From assembly GCA_037975125.1 (NCBI GenBank), contig CM075860.1, positions 42,631,282 to 42,695,281 of the forward strand: a DNA stretch of 64,000 bases. The letters run 5' to 3'. Source of the stretch: Latrodectus hesperus (lineage: Eukaryota; Arthropoda; Arachnida; Araneae; Theridiidae). The notes beneath the pieces are model-generated. The model worked only from the letters and a program-made list of their open reading frames with translations. It was not told the DNA's origin and did no database searches. Of this stretch, positions 54,199 through 64,000 are shown piece after piece (within the stretch, counting starts at the first letter, position 1; each line of letters begins with the position of its first letter). Position numbers and translations under genes: made by a program.

Positions 54199-55332
54199 AT
54201 GGAAACAAATATTTCTATTCTCCCACGGGAGCACACCTTATCTCTATTAAATGCCAAATTTTATGTCATAAAAAGGAAAGAGGGTACTTTTGATACAGTA
54301 TCCCCTTTCCTCATTCAAAAAGCTATGTTAGGCACGGTCGGTGATGTGAAGAGCATCAGAAAATTACGTTCTGGTGACCTAATGGTAGAAGTTGCATCAA
54401 AAACACAAGCAACATTGATTGCAAATATGAATATGCTGGCTAACCTTGAGGTGTCTGTCTCACCTCACACAAACCTTAACTTTTCTCGTGGTGTGATATC
54501 CGCGAAGGATTTGCTTAACACGCCTACGGATGAGATACTAGAAAATCTTAAAGAACAAAAGGTCTGCGCTGTAAAACGCATTACTGTCAGGAGGGATGAT
54601 AAAGTTATTAACACAAAGCATCTGATCCTGACATTTGCGACGCCAGACCTACCGCAGCATATTAATGCTGCGTATATGCATCTCTCCGTTAGGCCATTTA
54701 TTCCAAATCCTTTGCGTTGTTTCCAGTGCCAGAGATTTGGTCACTCTAAAGCGGCATGCAGAGGCAAACTGACTTGCGCTCGCTGCGCAGCAGTTGGCCA
54801 CGACAGTTCGTCCTGTACTGCAAAGGAGAGGTGTGTCAACTGTAAAGGTGACCACCCCTCCTACGCTAGGAGTTGTCCTATCTGGATACTGGAAAAGGAG
54901 ATCACAACCACTAAAGTTAAAAATAATTGTACATATCCCGAGGCGAGACGTGCTGTTACAGCTCGTACACCTCAAGTTGGAGTCAGCTATGCAACTGTCG
55001 CCGCAAAAGTTACCAGAACGACTAGTACACAAACAGATGCTCTATCACTACCGATTGTTAAATTACCCACTACATCTGTACAGAAGCCAAAATCGACATC
55101 CACATCAACTACACGTAGAAAAGCTCCGATGGCTAAATCCAAAGCCCTGAAGGCCTTAAAACTAAAATCTGCTAAGGAGGGCAATTTTAGGCCCTCCATA
55201 TCCACCCGTAAAGCCTTAACCCTGGAGGCTGACGCTGTTTCATTACACCCCTCGGACGATGATCTATCGCTCGAGGAGATGTCAGATGACATGCCTTCCA
55301 GCTCCGGGAAAGGAGCTTTTCAAATTCAATAA
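54199..55332 (+). CDS. LINE ORF1 Gag-like protein, intact (copy P)
   Basis: 377 codons from the ATG at 54199 (METNISILPREH). It has the RRM-like region (GDVKSIRKLRSGDLMVEV), three complete zinc knuckles (CFQCQRFGHSKAAC, CARCAAVGHDSSSC, CVNCKGDHPSYARSC), a Lys-rich segment (KALKALKLKSAKEG) and a Ser/Asp-rich C-terminus ending FQIQ. It is nearly the same as B's ORF1. TAA (55330-55332) overlaps the ORF2 frame, which is open from about that point. Confidence 0.94.
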   Translation: METNISILPREHTLSLLNAKFYVIKRKEGTFDTVSPFLIQKAMLGTVGDVKSIRKLRSGDLMVEVASKTQATLIANMNMLANLEVSVSPHTNLNFSRGVISAKDLLNTPTDEILENLKEQKVCAVKRITVRRDDKVINTKHLILTFATPDLPQHINAAYMHLSVRPFIPNPLRCFQCQRFGHSKAACRGKLTCARCAAVGHDSSSCTAKERCVNCKGDHPSYARSCPIWILEKEITTTKVKNNCTYPEARRAVTARTPQVGVSYATVAAKVTRTTSTQTDALSLPIVKLPTTSVQKPKSTSTSTTRRKAPMAKSKALKALKLKSAKEGNFRPSISTRKALTLEADAVSLHPSDDDLSLEEMSDDMPSSSGKGAFQIQ

Positions 55333-55361
55333 TTTCCTTTGTTTCTTGGAACTGCCATGGT

Positions 55362-58300
55362 TTGCGTTCTCATAATGATGACATCAAGTCTATAATTTCA
55401 GCTTACAACCCCGCATGTGTTGCACTTCAGGAAACATTCCTGAAGTCTAGCAATAACTTTTCCATGCGTGGGTTTAAAAGCTTTAGAAAAGACTGTGGTG
55501 ACGATGGTGCAGTGTCTGGAGGTGTTTGCATTTTAACATCTAACAACTATCCCAGCACTGCCCAGCATTTAAATACTACACTACAGGCTGTAGCTGTGCG
55601 AATTCACACATCATGCTTGTTGACAGTCTGTAGTTTGTATTTGCCACCGCATGATGTCATCCGCCAAGAGGAACTCGATGCATTAATAGATCAGCTGCCA
55701 ACACCATTTCTGTTGTTAGGTGACTTTAACGGCCATAGTTCTTTGTGGGGAAATGATGATACTAATTCTCGCGGTCGGCAGATAGAGCGGTTTATTTCAG
55801 ATAATAGTCTCTGTCTGCTTAATACCGACGAGAAGACATATTTCCATGTACCCACAAGAACGTTTCATTCTCTCGATCTAGCCATCTGTTCTCCATCTCT
55901 TCTGCCATTGTTAAATTTAAATGTAGGAAATGATCTGCATAATAGCGATCATTTTCCTCTCGTCATCTCCCAGACTGGAAGTAGTAGTGTAAGACAACGC
56001 TTACCTACTTACGTGTACAGTCGGGCAGATTGGACGTTATTTACACAATTGGCAGTTGTTGATAATGAAATGGTTATGATCGATGATATTGATAATGCCA
56101 TATCTAAAGTCACTGAAACAATTATAAATGCAGCTGATGCATCAATACCCAAGTGTTCCTCTATACCACACAGGCGTTGCAAACCTTGGTGGAATGATGA
56201 ATGTCAAAACACCTATAAGAAACAGAGGAAGTTATGGGGGCTATTCAGAAGATACCCCACAACGGAGAATCTTATCGCCTTTAAGAGAGCAAAAGCAATA
56301 GCTCGCAGAGCTCGTCGTCGAAGTCAGAGGGAATCCTGGTCTCGCTATGTCTCCTCAATTACTTCTTCCACATCCAGTAAACAGTTGTGGAGAAGAGTGA
56401 AGGCAGCCAATGGAATGTATAGGGAATTCTCTATTCCTATTCTAAAATCCGGAGCTGCTGTGCACTCTTCTCCTAAGGACATCGCTAACGTCCTTGGTGA
56501 AACCTTTGCTAGCGTCTCAAGCAACGACTCTTATAGTCCTTCGTTTTTAAGGACAAAGAGTCGTGCTGAGCGAACACCAATTCGTTTCAACCATCGACAA
56601 GCTTTGCCTTACAACTGTGAATTTCGGATGTTGGAATTGAAGAGAGCATTACAGCAGGCCCATGATACTAGCCCAGGACCAGATGGAATCAGCTATCAAA
56701 TGCTTCGCCATTTAAGTCCAGACTCCCTGTTGAACTTACTTTACCTGTTCAATAGGATCTGGACTGAAAATAAATTTCCATCACTTTGGAGCGAAGCAAT
56801 AGTGATTCCGATCCTTAAGGCTAATAAGGATCCTTCTGTTCCTTCAAGTTATCGACCAATTGCTCTGACGAGTTGCTTATGTAAGACTCTCGAACGTATG
56901 GTCAATGCCCGTCTCATCTATGTCTTAGAAACAAATAAATGTATCCACATCAATCAGAGTGGATTCCGTAAAGGAAGGTCCACTCTTGATAATATTACAT
57001 ACCTGGAAACGCAGATCCGCAATGCCTTTGTGCGGAGGAATCATCTCGTTTCCATTTTCTTCGACATAGAGAAGGCTTATGACCGTACTTGGCGTTATGG
57101 AATTCTCCGTAGGATGTATGATTTTGGCTTTAGGGGTAATTTGCCAATATTTATAGAAAATTTTTTGTGCTCCCGTGGTTTTAAAGTTCGTATTGGTTCG
57201 GTTATGTCCAATACTTTTATTCAAGCCGAGGGTGTACCCCAAGGCTCTATTTTAAGCGTCACACTTTTTAACCTATACATCAGTTGCATTCTTCATCAAA
57301 TTTCACCTCCTGTTTATGGCACACTTTATGTTGATGACCTGCAAATATCATGTGAGGGTTCTAACATGCGTTTAATTGAGAGACAACTACAAACAACCGT
57401 CAACAAACTTGCTGCATGGTGTGCTGAGAATGGCCACACTTTGTCTCCTAGCAAGAGTAATTGTGTCCATTTCTGCAAGAAGACCAGCCTACATAATGAT
57501 CCTACTATCTATATAAATAGTACTCCTATCCCTGTTGTCAACGAGATAAAATTTTTGGGTATAACATTTGACCGAAAGTTAAATTTTCTTCCGCATGTTC
57601 TTCATTTGCGGAAGAAGTGCGAGCGATCGCTTAATATCCTCAAGGTGCTCTCTAATACATCTTGGGGTGCTGATCGCACGGCACTACTTCGTGTCTACCA
57701 GTCATTAATTTTATCTCGTATTGACTATGGGTGTTCTGTATATGGATCTGCTAGGTCTTCCGTTTTACGCAGATTGGATACAATACATCACTCTGCTTTG
57801 AGAATATGTTCAGGCGCATTCCGCACATCACCCGTCCAGAGTCTATATGCAATATGTCAACAACTGCCTTTAGACCTGAGACGAATGCAGCTGTCTCTCA
57901 GTTATTATGCAAAAATCATGTCTGACCCTCATCATCCATTACGTTCCATGACTACTACACCTGCACTTATAAGGCTGTATGACGCACGTTCATACAGCAT
58001 TCCACCTTTTCTCACTCGGACAAAGTCCAACTTATTATATTCAGACCTATGTGATGTCCGTTTTGACAAAACGGACTTTCTTCAACATCCACCTTGGTAT
58101 GATCCACAGATTCAAATCATTAATGCTTTTGCTCGTTATAGAAAATCAGACACTGCAACTACTGTTTTCCAGCAGCTATATGCCTCACATCGCTGTCAGT
58201 ATACCACGTATACACCGGTTTTCACCGATGGATCTAAATCTGCAGGACATGTTGGTTGTGCTGTAGTTATTGAGAATAAAACCCTTAGCTACAGCCTCCA

Positions 58301-59009
58301 TCCCTCCTGTTCCATCTTCTCTGCTGAAGCAACTGCCATTTATCAAGCACTTCAGCAGATGAATACAACTGATACCTCTAAATACTGTGTGTACACTGAC
58401 AGTTTGAGTGTGTTGGAAGCTTTGCGGAACAGTAGTTTTGACTGTCATCCTGTTGTGTCTAGAATTTTCCGAGCATTAGATTCCCTTGCTGGCAAGGGAT
58501 ATGACATTATTTTCTGTTGGATCCCAGGTCATGTAGGTCTCGATGGTAATGAAAGGGCTGATGCAGCTGCTAAATCTGCATCTGGCCCGTGTCTTCCATC
58601 AGTTCCTTTGTCTGACGTGAGAAAAAATGTTAAAATATTAATCCATTCTCTTTGGCAGGAGTCATGGAACATGCAGGTCAGTAATAAATTGCATGCCATA
58701 TTTCCATACATCACCTCATTAACAGTTTTACCGATACGAAGTGCTGATGTAAGATTAACCCGCCTTCGTATCGGACACACACGTTTCACACATAGACATT
58801 TGTTTCTAAACGAATTAAATCCTTGGTGTGAAACGTGTGATGAACCATTCACTGTTTATCATATTTTAATTTCATGCTCATATTTTAACCAATATCGTTT
58901 ACACTTTTTTAATTGTGATATTTTAACCTTATTTGATTTGCTTGGGGAGCCACCCCACAGGAACCTATTTGCCTTTTTGAGGGCAATAGGTTTTTTATAT
59001 TATATTTAA
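55362..59009 (+). CDS. LINE ORF2 polyprotein EN-RT-RNase H-CCHC, intact (copy P)
   Basis: 1215 codons from the Leu (TTG) at 55362; the frame is open upstream to about 55332 through FVSWNCHG, the EN N-terminus, without an ATG. EN catalytic motifs ALQETF, GDFNGH, NSDHFP; RT SPGPDGISYQML, FFDIEKAYD, YVDD; RNase H TDGSKSAG, FSAEATAI, YTDSLSVL, NERADAAAKS; terminal knuckle CETCDEPFTVYHILISC. Lengths and motif spacing match H and O. It is expected to work with ORF1 and element RNA in target-primed reverse transcription in the nucleus. Confidence 0.95.
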   Translation: MRSHNDDIKSIISAYNPACVALQETFLKSSNNFSMRGFKSFRKDCGDDGAVSGGVCILTSNNYPSTAQHLNTTLQAVAVRIHTSCLLTVCSLYLPPHDVIRQEELDALIDQLPTPFLLLGDFNGHSSLWGNDDTNSRGRQIERFISDNSLCLLNTDEKTYFHVPTRTFHSLDLAICSPSLLPLLNLNVGNDLHNSDHFPLVISQTGSSSVRQRLPTYVYSRADWTLFTQLAVVDNEMVMIDDIDNAISKVTETIINAADASIPKCSSIPHRRCKPWWNDECQNTYKKQRKLWGLFRRYPTTENLIAFKRAKAIARRARRRSQRESWSRYVSSITSSTSSKQLWRRVKAANGMYREFSIPILKSGAAVHSSPKDIANVLGETFASVSSNDSYSPSFLRTKSRAERTPIRFNHRQALPYNCEFRMLELKRALQQAHDTSPGPDGISYQMLRHLSPDSLLNLLYLFNRIWTENKFPSLWSEAIVIPILKANKDPSVPSSYRPIALTSCLCKTLERMVNARLIYVLETNKCIHINQSGFRKGRSTLDNITYLETQIRNAFVRRNHLVSIFFDIEKAYDRTWRYGILRRMYDFGFRGNLPIFIENFLCSRGFKVRIGSVMSNTFIQAEGVPQGSILSVTLFNLYISCILHQISPPVYGTLYVDDLQISCEGSNMRLIERQLQTTVNKLAAWCAENGHTLSPSKSNCVHFCKKTSLHNDPTIYINSTPIPVVNEIKFLGITFDRKLNFLPHVLHLRKKCERSLNILKVLSNTSWGADRTALLRVYQSLILSRIDYGCSVYGSARSSVLRRLDTIHHSALRICSGAFRTSPVQSLYAICQQLPLDLRRMQLSLSYYAKIMSDPHHPLRSMTTTPALIRLYDARSYSIPPFLTRTKSNLLYSDLCDVRFDKTDFLQHPPWYDPQIQIINAFARYRKSDTATTVFQQLYASHRCQYTTYTPVFTDGSKSAGHVGCAVVIENKTLSYSLHPSCSIFSAEATAIYQALQQMNTTDTSKYCVYTDSLSVLEALRNSSFDCHPVVSRIFRALDSLAGKGYDIIFCWIPGHVGLDGNERADAAAKSASGPCLPSVPLSDVRKNVKILIHSLWQESWNMQVSNKLHAIFPYITSLTVLPIRSADVRLTRLRIGHTRFTHRHLFLNELNPWCETCDEPFTVYHILISCSYFNQYRLHFFNCDILTLFDLLGEPPHRNLFAFLRAIGFLYYI

Positions 59010-59235
59010 TTTACAATTTTGAATTTTAAATGTATATATAATTTTGTTTTTCCATTTATATTTTATAATTGGATTTTAATATGATATCTATACACTAATT
59101 TTTGTTTTTTAGAATTTTAATGTTGCTTGGGTTTCCAAAAAAAAAAAATTAAATATCTTCTTCAAAACTTATTTCTTGGCGCAGCATGTCCGATTTTGGA
59201 CCTTGCGCCATAAAACCCAACCAACCAACCAACCA
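59010..59235 (+). other. LINE 3' UTR with terminal hairpin and CCAA tail (copy P)
   Basis: AT-rich 3' UTR including an A-run at 59139-59147. Then a hairpin: GGCGCA (59178-59183) with TGCGCC (59204-59209), inner GTCC (59188-59191) with GGAC (59198-59201), loop GATTTT. AAAACCCAACCAACCAACCA follows, a tail of about four CCAA units instead of poly(A). Confidence 0.85.
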
Positions 59236-59248
59236 GCCACGTGAGAAA

Positions 59249-59532
59249 TTAAGATTACCATGAGGCATAACAGTCACTTCCAAATTAGCTATATATTGCA
59301 TGTTTGCAATTATAGCTGCTTGATTATTTGAGGCAACCTCCACTAGTAAATCACCAGAGCGCATTTTTTGGATATTTTTCACCTCTCCAACAACTGCCGA
59401 TATTCCTTTTGATATTAGGAAAGGAGATACAGTTGAAAAGTTGCTCTCTTTCCTTTTAATAATGAAAAATTTAGCATTAATTTTATTCAAAATTTGCTCC
59501 CGTGGGTGATAAGAAAAAGCAGTATTCTCCAT
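59249..59532 (-). pseudogene. LINE ORF1 N-terminal part (copy O)
   Basis: From the ATG at 59532 (MENTAFSYHPREQ) through GEVKNIQKMRSGDLLVEV to NLNFSR, where P inserted. No stop or frameshift. It continues at 53652. Confidence 0.87.
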
Positions 59533-60066
59533 ATAGAATTTATAAAATTTCGGGACCTGACCGCACCACCCACCACCGAGTCCAACAAGGGGATGCAGAC
59601 CAGCTGCACCAGTGCTAGCCAGGTCCTATACGCTCACAGTACATCCCTGAAGTGGCCTCCACCCTTAACGAGTCACCCAGTAGATGTACCGATCGCTTGA
59701 TCCATAAAGCCGATTGATGTGCTGAGGACCACAACACACCTCCCGTTTACCTGAAGCAGAGGCCAAAGTAATGTATTGGTCTCTGGGGGCCTCAATTACC
59801 AGGACCCTCCTTTCCAGGGACACGGGTCTCCACGCACGGCAAACACGTGGGTGATTTAGTCCCCAAGAGTAGCTAATAGCAACAGAGCGGCGAAAGCTAC
59901 TCAAGGGGAGCCCTCAACCTCTTACGAGGCAACCACACTGAGGGAGAAGAGGAAGAAAAAGCAGAAGAGTAGAGGAGAGAAGAAAAGAAAGAAGAGGACA
60001 GATCACTAGGGTACCTCGGGATTGTGACACCCGTGTTTACCTAAAGAAGGTAAACCCCCTGAGGGG
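59533..60066 (-). promoter_or_regulatory. LINE 5' UTR (copy O)
   Basis: A complete 534-bp 5' UTR with pyrimidine tract and terminal hairpins; its end at 60066 abuts the second copy of the target duplication in LINE N. It is nearly identical to H's 5' UTR although O's ORF1 is of another subfamily. Confidence 0.83.
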
Positions 60067-60080
60067 CAGGCCCAAACGGA

Positions 60081-63000
60081 ATAGGATGGCCTGATCTCTC
60101 CTTTACTAATGATAATCTTTTACCATTTATAAAAAACTGGAATGTTTCAGAAGAGTTGACCTGTTCCGATCATAATTATATTTCCTTTGAATTCAATAGG
60201 CAATCAGAAATAACCTACAATAGAAGATACAATACAAACAATAATAGAACTAAATTCAAAAAACTTCTGAAACACAATTTAACCCCGCTACAAAATGATA
60301 TTAAAAATTGTTCTTCAATATCTGAACTAGAGTCGATAACCGACAAACTAATAAAAATTATAAAATCCAGCGCAGAAACCTCTTTTAAAATTAGGAACCC
60401 AAACAAAACTTTTACTTTAAGATGGTGGAATCAGGAATTGCAAATCTTAAAAAATAAGACTAGAGCTCTTCGTAGACGACTAAAAGCATCTCATATCATA
60501 GAGGAAAGAACAAAATTCTCAAAATTATATAAATGCTCATTAGCCACTTACAAAAAAGAAATATTAAAATCAAAGCTTAAAAGTTGGCAGAACTTCTGCA
60601 CAAATTCCAACTCTCCCTATGGGATTCTGGGCAAAATAGCTACAAACAAAATCTTTTCTCCCACTTCATTTGTTCATTTAGAAAATCTAAATCACTCCCC
60701 CAATCTTCCCAATGAAATTTTTGAAGAACTATTGATAGGCTCATTCCCACCGATAGCAAACAATACTTCCACTCCAAATATTAATCCAAATACTAACAAC
60801 CCAAATCCAGATCCAAATTTCACTAAAACAGAACTTCTTCACACCATAAAAAAGTTAAATAATTCTAAGGCCCCCGGCCTAGACGGTATAGACAATCCGA
60901 TAATAAAATTACTCTTTCAAACAGCTCCAAACTTTCTTTTGAAATATTTTAACCTTTGCCTATCTATAGGTCATTTTCCAAACCAATTTAAAATAGGGCA
61001 GGTTATCTTTTTTCTGAAAAAAGATAGAAATCCCTCAAATTCAAAATCATACCGGCCAATTTGCTTGCTTTCAGCCCTGGGGAAGGTCCTGGAGAGACTT
61101 ATAATAAATAGATTAAAACACTTTATTGAAAAGGCTAATTTTCTTTGCAAAACCCAGTATGGCTTTAGATCAAATTGCTCTACGGAAGACGCCCTACTGG
61201 CAATAAAAAATCAAGTAGAACAAAACAAACAAGATAATAAATATTCAGCCTTAATAAGCCTTGACATCGAAAAGGCCTTTGACACTCTTTGGTGGCCACA
61301 CCTCAAACAAACATTAAATTCTTTAAATCTTCCTTCCAACATCCTCAAAATTCTTTTTGACTTTCTAGAAAATCGTTTCCTAACTGTAATCCATGAAAAT
61401 ATCCAAATAATTAAACCACACGTCAGAGGTTGCCCCCAAGGATCTGTCAGTGGCCCGATACTCTGGAACATATTCTACAACTCAATTGCAAACTTTAATT
61501 ATTTACCACATTCTAAAATAATCACATTTGCCGACGACAGTCTTTTCATTGTCTCAGGCCGTACTAAAGAATCCCTTAAATAAAATTGTAATGAGACTCT
61601 CAAAACATTCTATGAATTATGTACTAAAAACTACTTAAAAATCTCTCCAGAAAAATCTAAAATTATAATCCTGGGTAAAAAAGATAGAACGCTAAAATAT
61701 AACCCCAAAATTGTTATTAATAATACAAGTATTCGTCATACTAAACTTTTATCTTATCTAGGCATCTTAATCGATCAAAAATTTTCATTCCTACCACACA
61801 TACGCTCTTTGAAGCCTAAATTGATAAAAATATCTCAAACACTAAAAAGCATGTCTAATTCGCATTGGGGTCCTAAAGGCAAAATTCTAAAAATAATTTA
61901 CAACACAGTCATAGTAAGAACGGTCCTCTACGCTTCATCCTTTTGGCTAGAACCTCTAACAATTAGAAAAACCAGACAACTCTTAACTATCGAAAGATTT
62001 TTTACTCTTCTCATTACAAAAAGCTTTAGAACTACGTCAACTCAGGGTCTGGAGATTTTAGCTGGAGTACCACCACTTTTTCTATTGGCCCAACAAGAAT
62101 TCTATAAATCACAACTATTCCAACATAATTTTAATATTCAAATTGAGAACTTTTTTCTTTCATCAGAGCATATAGATACAAAACCTCATAAAGATTTACA
62201 ACATCCTGCGAATTGGCTGAAAAATCAAAGAATCATTATTCCAATCAACAACGGTCAAAACATTAAACCACAAACAACCAGCTGGAATTATTACACTGAC
62301 GGCTCGAAGATAGAAGAAAAGATTGGAGCAGCCATGGTCTGTTTTAAAGACAACCAAATAATTGATACCCAACTCTTCAAACTTCAAAAACTCAACTCCA
62401 TTTTTCAGGCGGAAGCATACGCAATTTTAGCTTCAATAAATCATATCATTTTCAATTCCAACTCCCCAGCTACAATCTGGACAGATAGTCTTTCCGTGCT
62501 ATACGCCTTGCAAAATCCATACCCTAATGCTTCCTTAATTCTAAAAATTCAAAAATTACTTTCAGAGAACTCTTCTTCAATAATCTACCTTCATTGGATC
62601 AAAGCTCACCAGGGTGACCTAGGTAATGAAACAGCCGATACCAAAGCTAAAGAAGCGGCAAATCTGGAATTAGAACACGCCATCAAACTCCCTTGGTCAC
62701 GTGCTACAATTAAGAAATTCTCAAAAAACAAACACTAAAACATTGGCAAAACAACTGGAACTCAGCATCTACAGGACGTCCTATATACCAGATTTTTCCT
62801 CAAGTCTCAACTGATGTATGTCTCTCCAACCCCCTTCTAAATTACTTTATAACAGGCCATGGTCCTTTCCCCTCCTACTTCTTTAAAATCAAAAAATCAG
62901 CAACACCAACTTGCATCTGCGGTCAAGAAGGAAATGCTCTTCATTATATTACTTCGTGTAACTTAACAAAAAACTTTCACATAAAGAAATCTCCAATTCA

Positions 63001-63157
63001 AGACAACACGCAATTCTTAAAATTCATTTTCAACTGCCCCCATAGACGAAGAAAACTTTGTGAAATCTCTTTAATCCTGATGTCAAAAGATCTCTCTCTA
63101 TGTCAAGATACCATAATCAATCCTCCAGACTCTCAAGAATCAGATCTTTCAACCTAA
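60081..63157 (+). pseudogene. ORF2 of LINE N: EN end, RT, RNase H, CCHC; stop and frameshift
   Basis: Continues N's EN after O (GWPDLSFTND, CSDHNYISFEF). The RT has SKAPGLDGID, YRPICLLSALGKVLERL, SLDIEKAFD, GCPQGSVSGP and FADD. A TAA stop at 61581-61583 interrupts just after FADD. The same frame then resumes to RNase H (YYTDGSKIEE, FQAEAYAIL, WTDSLSVL, NETADTKAKEAA). A one-base loss in an A-run near 62725 (TCAAAAAAC) shifts the frame. The C-terminal knuckle (CICGQEGNALHYITSC) follows in the new frame to a stop at 63155-63157. With the EN deletion, N is clearly dead. Confidence 0.87.
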
Positions 63158-64000
63158 TTCACAAAATCTTCTCCTACAGATATTAAGAACTGGCATTCTT
63201 CAAAAGCATAACCACCACCCAATATTTGCAGGACTGGTTCTTCCAGCAAGAACAATTATTATCTTCACTCAAGAATCAAACACTCAAGAACTGGTAAGAA
63301 CTTAATAACCACCTCCAAAATCTCTTAGCAAATTATAAATACATACTCACCTGCCTCTCTAACAAGAATTACATTTAAATTGCTCAAACTCTTTAATCAA
63401 ATTCTTCTTAAATTATATCTTCAACTCTCAAAATCTTAATTATTTTTTAATAAATAATAATTATACAAAATTTTCAAAATCTTCAAAAGTAAATGTATCT
63501 CAATTTTCATAACTACTAATTGTAAGTTTTTATTAGTAATCATTGCTGCTTCCAAAACTGCATACATAATTTTTCAACGTTCCTTATATTTAAATAATTA
63601 TTTTTCCAAGCTTAGCTTTTATCACCTTTTAACTGTATCTTATGTATTCTAATATTTTATAACTACCAGTGTTTCATAAAAATGCAAAGTCTCTAGCAAC
63701 CGTCTCCATGTATGTTACAACTGTATTAATAACTGTTTATCAACAAATATCTCAATGTATTCTTCTATTCATAATGTAAATATTGTATTGTGTATATAAA
63801 GTATTGTATTCATTACCTTATATTTGTAGCTCAAATAGACTTCATCTATCATTCATCTCATTGTAACCCCCAAGAATATGTCTTATTACCAATATAATCT
63901 TTAATTGTTCTTTATTTTTATTATTTTTGCAGCATTGTTTTTATAAGAACTGTTGAAATCACCCAGTTTATGTATCTTAAGTTGTATTTTGCTTAAAACC
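63158..64000 (+). other. AT-rich 3' UTR or flank of LINE N
   Basis: 843 bp of AT-rich DNA with no open frame of note and no similarity to the main family's 3' end (no CCAA tail or GGCGCA hairpin). It may be a long 3' UTR of N or host DNA. No clear 3' terminus or poly(A) tail was found. Confidence 0.45.

Larger units (their letters stand above)
53666..59235 (+). mobile_element. LINE copy P (I-like), full length with both ORFs intact
   Basis: A complete 5570-bp plus-strand element with a perfect 13-bp target duplication, full 5' UTR, intact ORF1 and ORF2, 3' UTR, terminal hairpin and a CCAA tail. It is the innermost element of the N-O-P nest. It serves as the reference copy for the family in this window. 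Confidence 0.97.
48874..60066 (-). mobile_element. LINE copy O (I-like), full length, split by P
   Basis: A complete minus-strand copy, own DNA 48874-53665 and 59236-60066. It has the tail and hairpin at 48874-48930, 3' UTR to 49135, ORF2 intact, ORF1 split only by P, and a full 5' UTR ending at 60066. Before P arrived it may have been functional. Confidence 0.95.

Overview
This 64 kb window is almost entirely a pile of non-LTR retrotransposons (LINEs) nested in one another. No host protein-coding gene, rRNA, tRNA or CRISPR array was recognised. The DNA is AT-rich. Nearly all sequence belongs to one two-ORF LINE family. ORF1 is a Gag-like protein with three CCHC zinc knuckles. ORF2 carries an APE-type endonuclease (EN), a reverse transcriptase (RT), an RNase H and a C-terminal CCHC knuckle. 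RT plus RNase H plus a three-knuckle ORF1 points to the I-like group of LINEs. The host is an animal, probably an arthropod. A spider is my best guess from general resemblance to LINE proteins annotated in spider genomes, but nothing here proves it.

Copies are lettered here. A (-, 1-2076) sits in B (-, 2077-5845). Next come a satellite-like block (5843-6719) and 180 bp of unassigned DNA. The largest nest is C (-, 6900-10620 and 36164-37107), split by D (-, 10621-36163). D is itself split by E (-, 11124-14712), F (+, 17697-23292) and G (+, 24265-35061), and G is split by H (-, 27599-33206). A rearranged zone follows: I (-, 37108-38021), J (+, 38060-41649), K (-, 41650-42814), L (-, 42815-43264), M (-, 43265-47272) and a stray 5' end (47273-47395). 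Finally a LINE of a different family, N (+, 47396-48873 and 60081 to about 63157 or beyond), is split by O (-, 48874-60066), which is split by P (+, 53666-59235). Seven insertions can be bounded by target-site duplications of 8-14 bp read directly from the sequence.

A complete copy (H or P, about 5.6 kb) has these parts in order: a 5' terminus of small hairpins; a 0.53 kb 5' UTR with a long pyrimidine tract; ORF1 (about 378 codons); ORF2 (at least 1215 codons), whose frame overlaps the ORF1 stop region; a 0.23-0.26 kb AT-rich 3' UTR; a conserved hairpin; and a (CCAA)n tail. H and P keep both ORFs fully open. O has an intact ORF2 and an ORF1 broken only by P. The other copies carry frameshifts, stops, truncations or internal deletions.

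The most notable points are: the lack of an AUG for ORF2 in the main family, against a UAAUG overlap in subfamily D; the conserved 3' hairpin with a (CCAA)n tail; three independent internal deletions that remove EN (one giving an in-frame 1139-codon Gag-RT-RNase H frame); a frameshift shared by two separate copies; and a tail-outward I/J junction whose flanks do not match.
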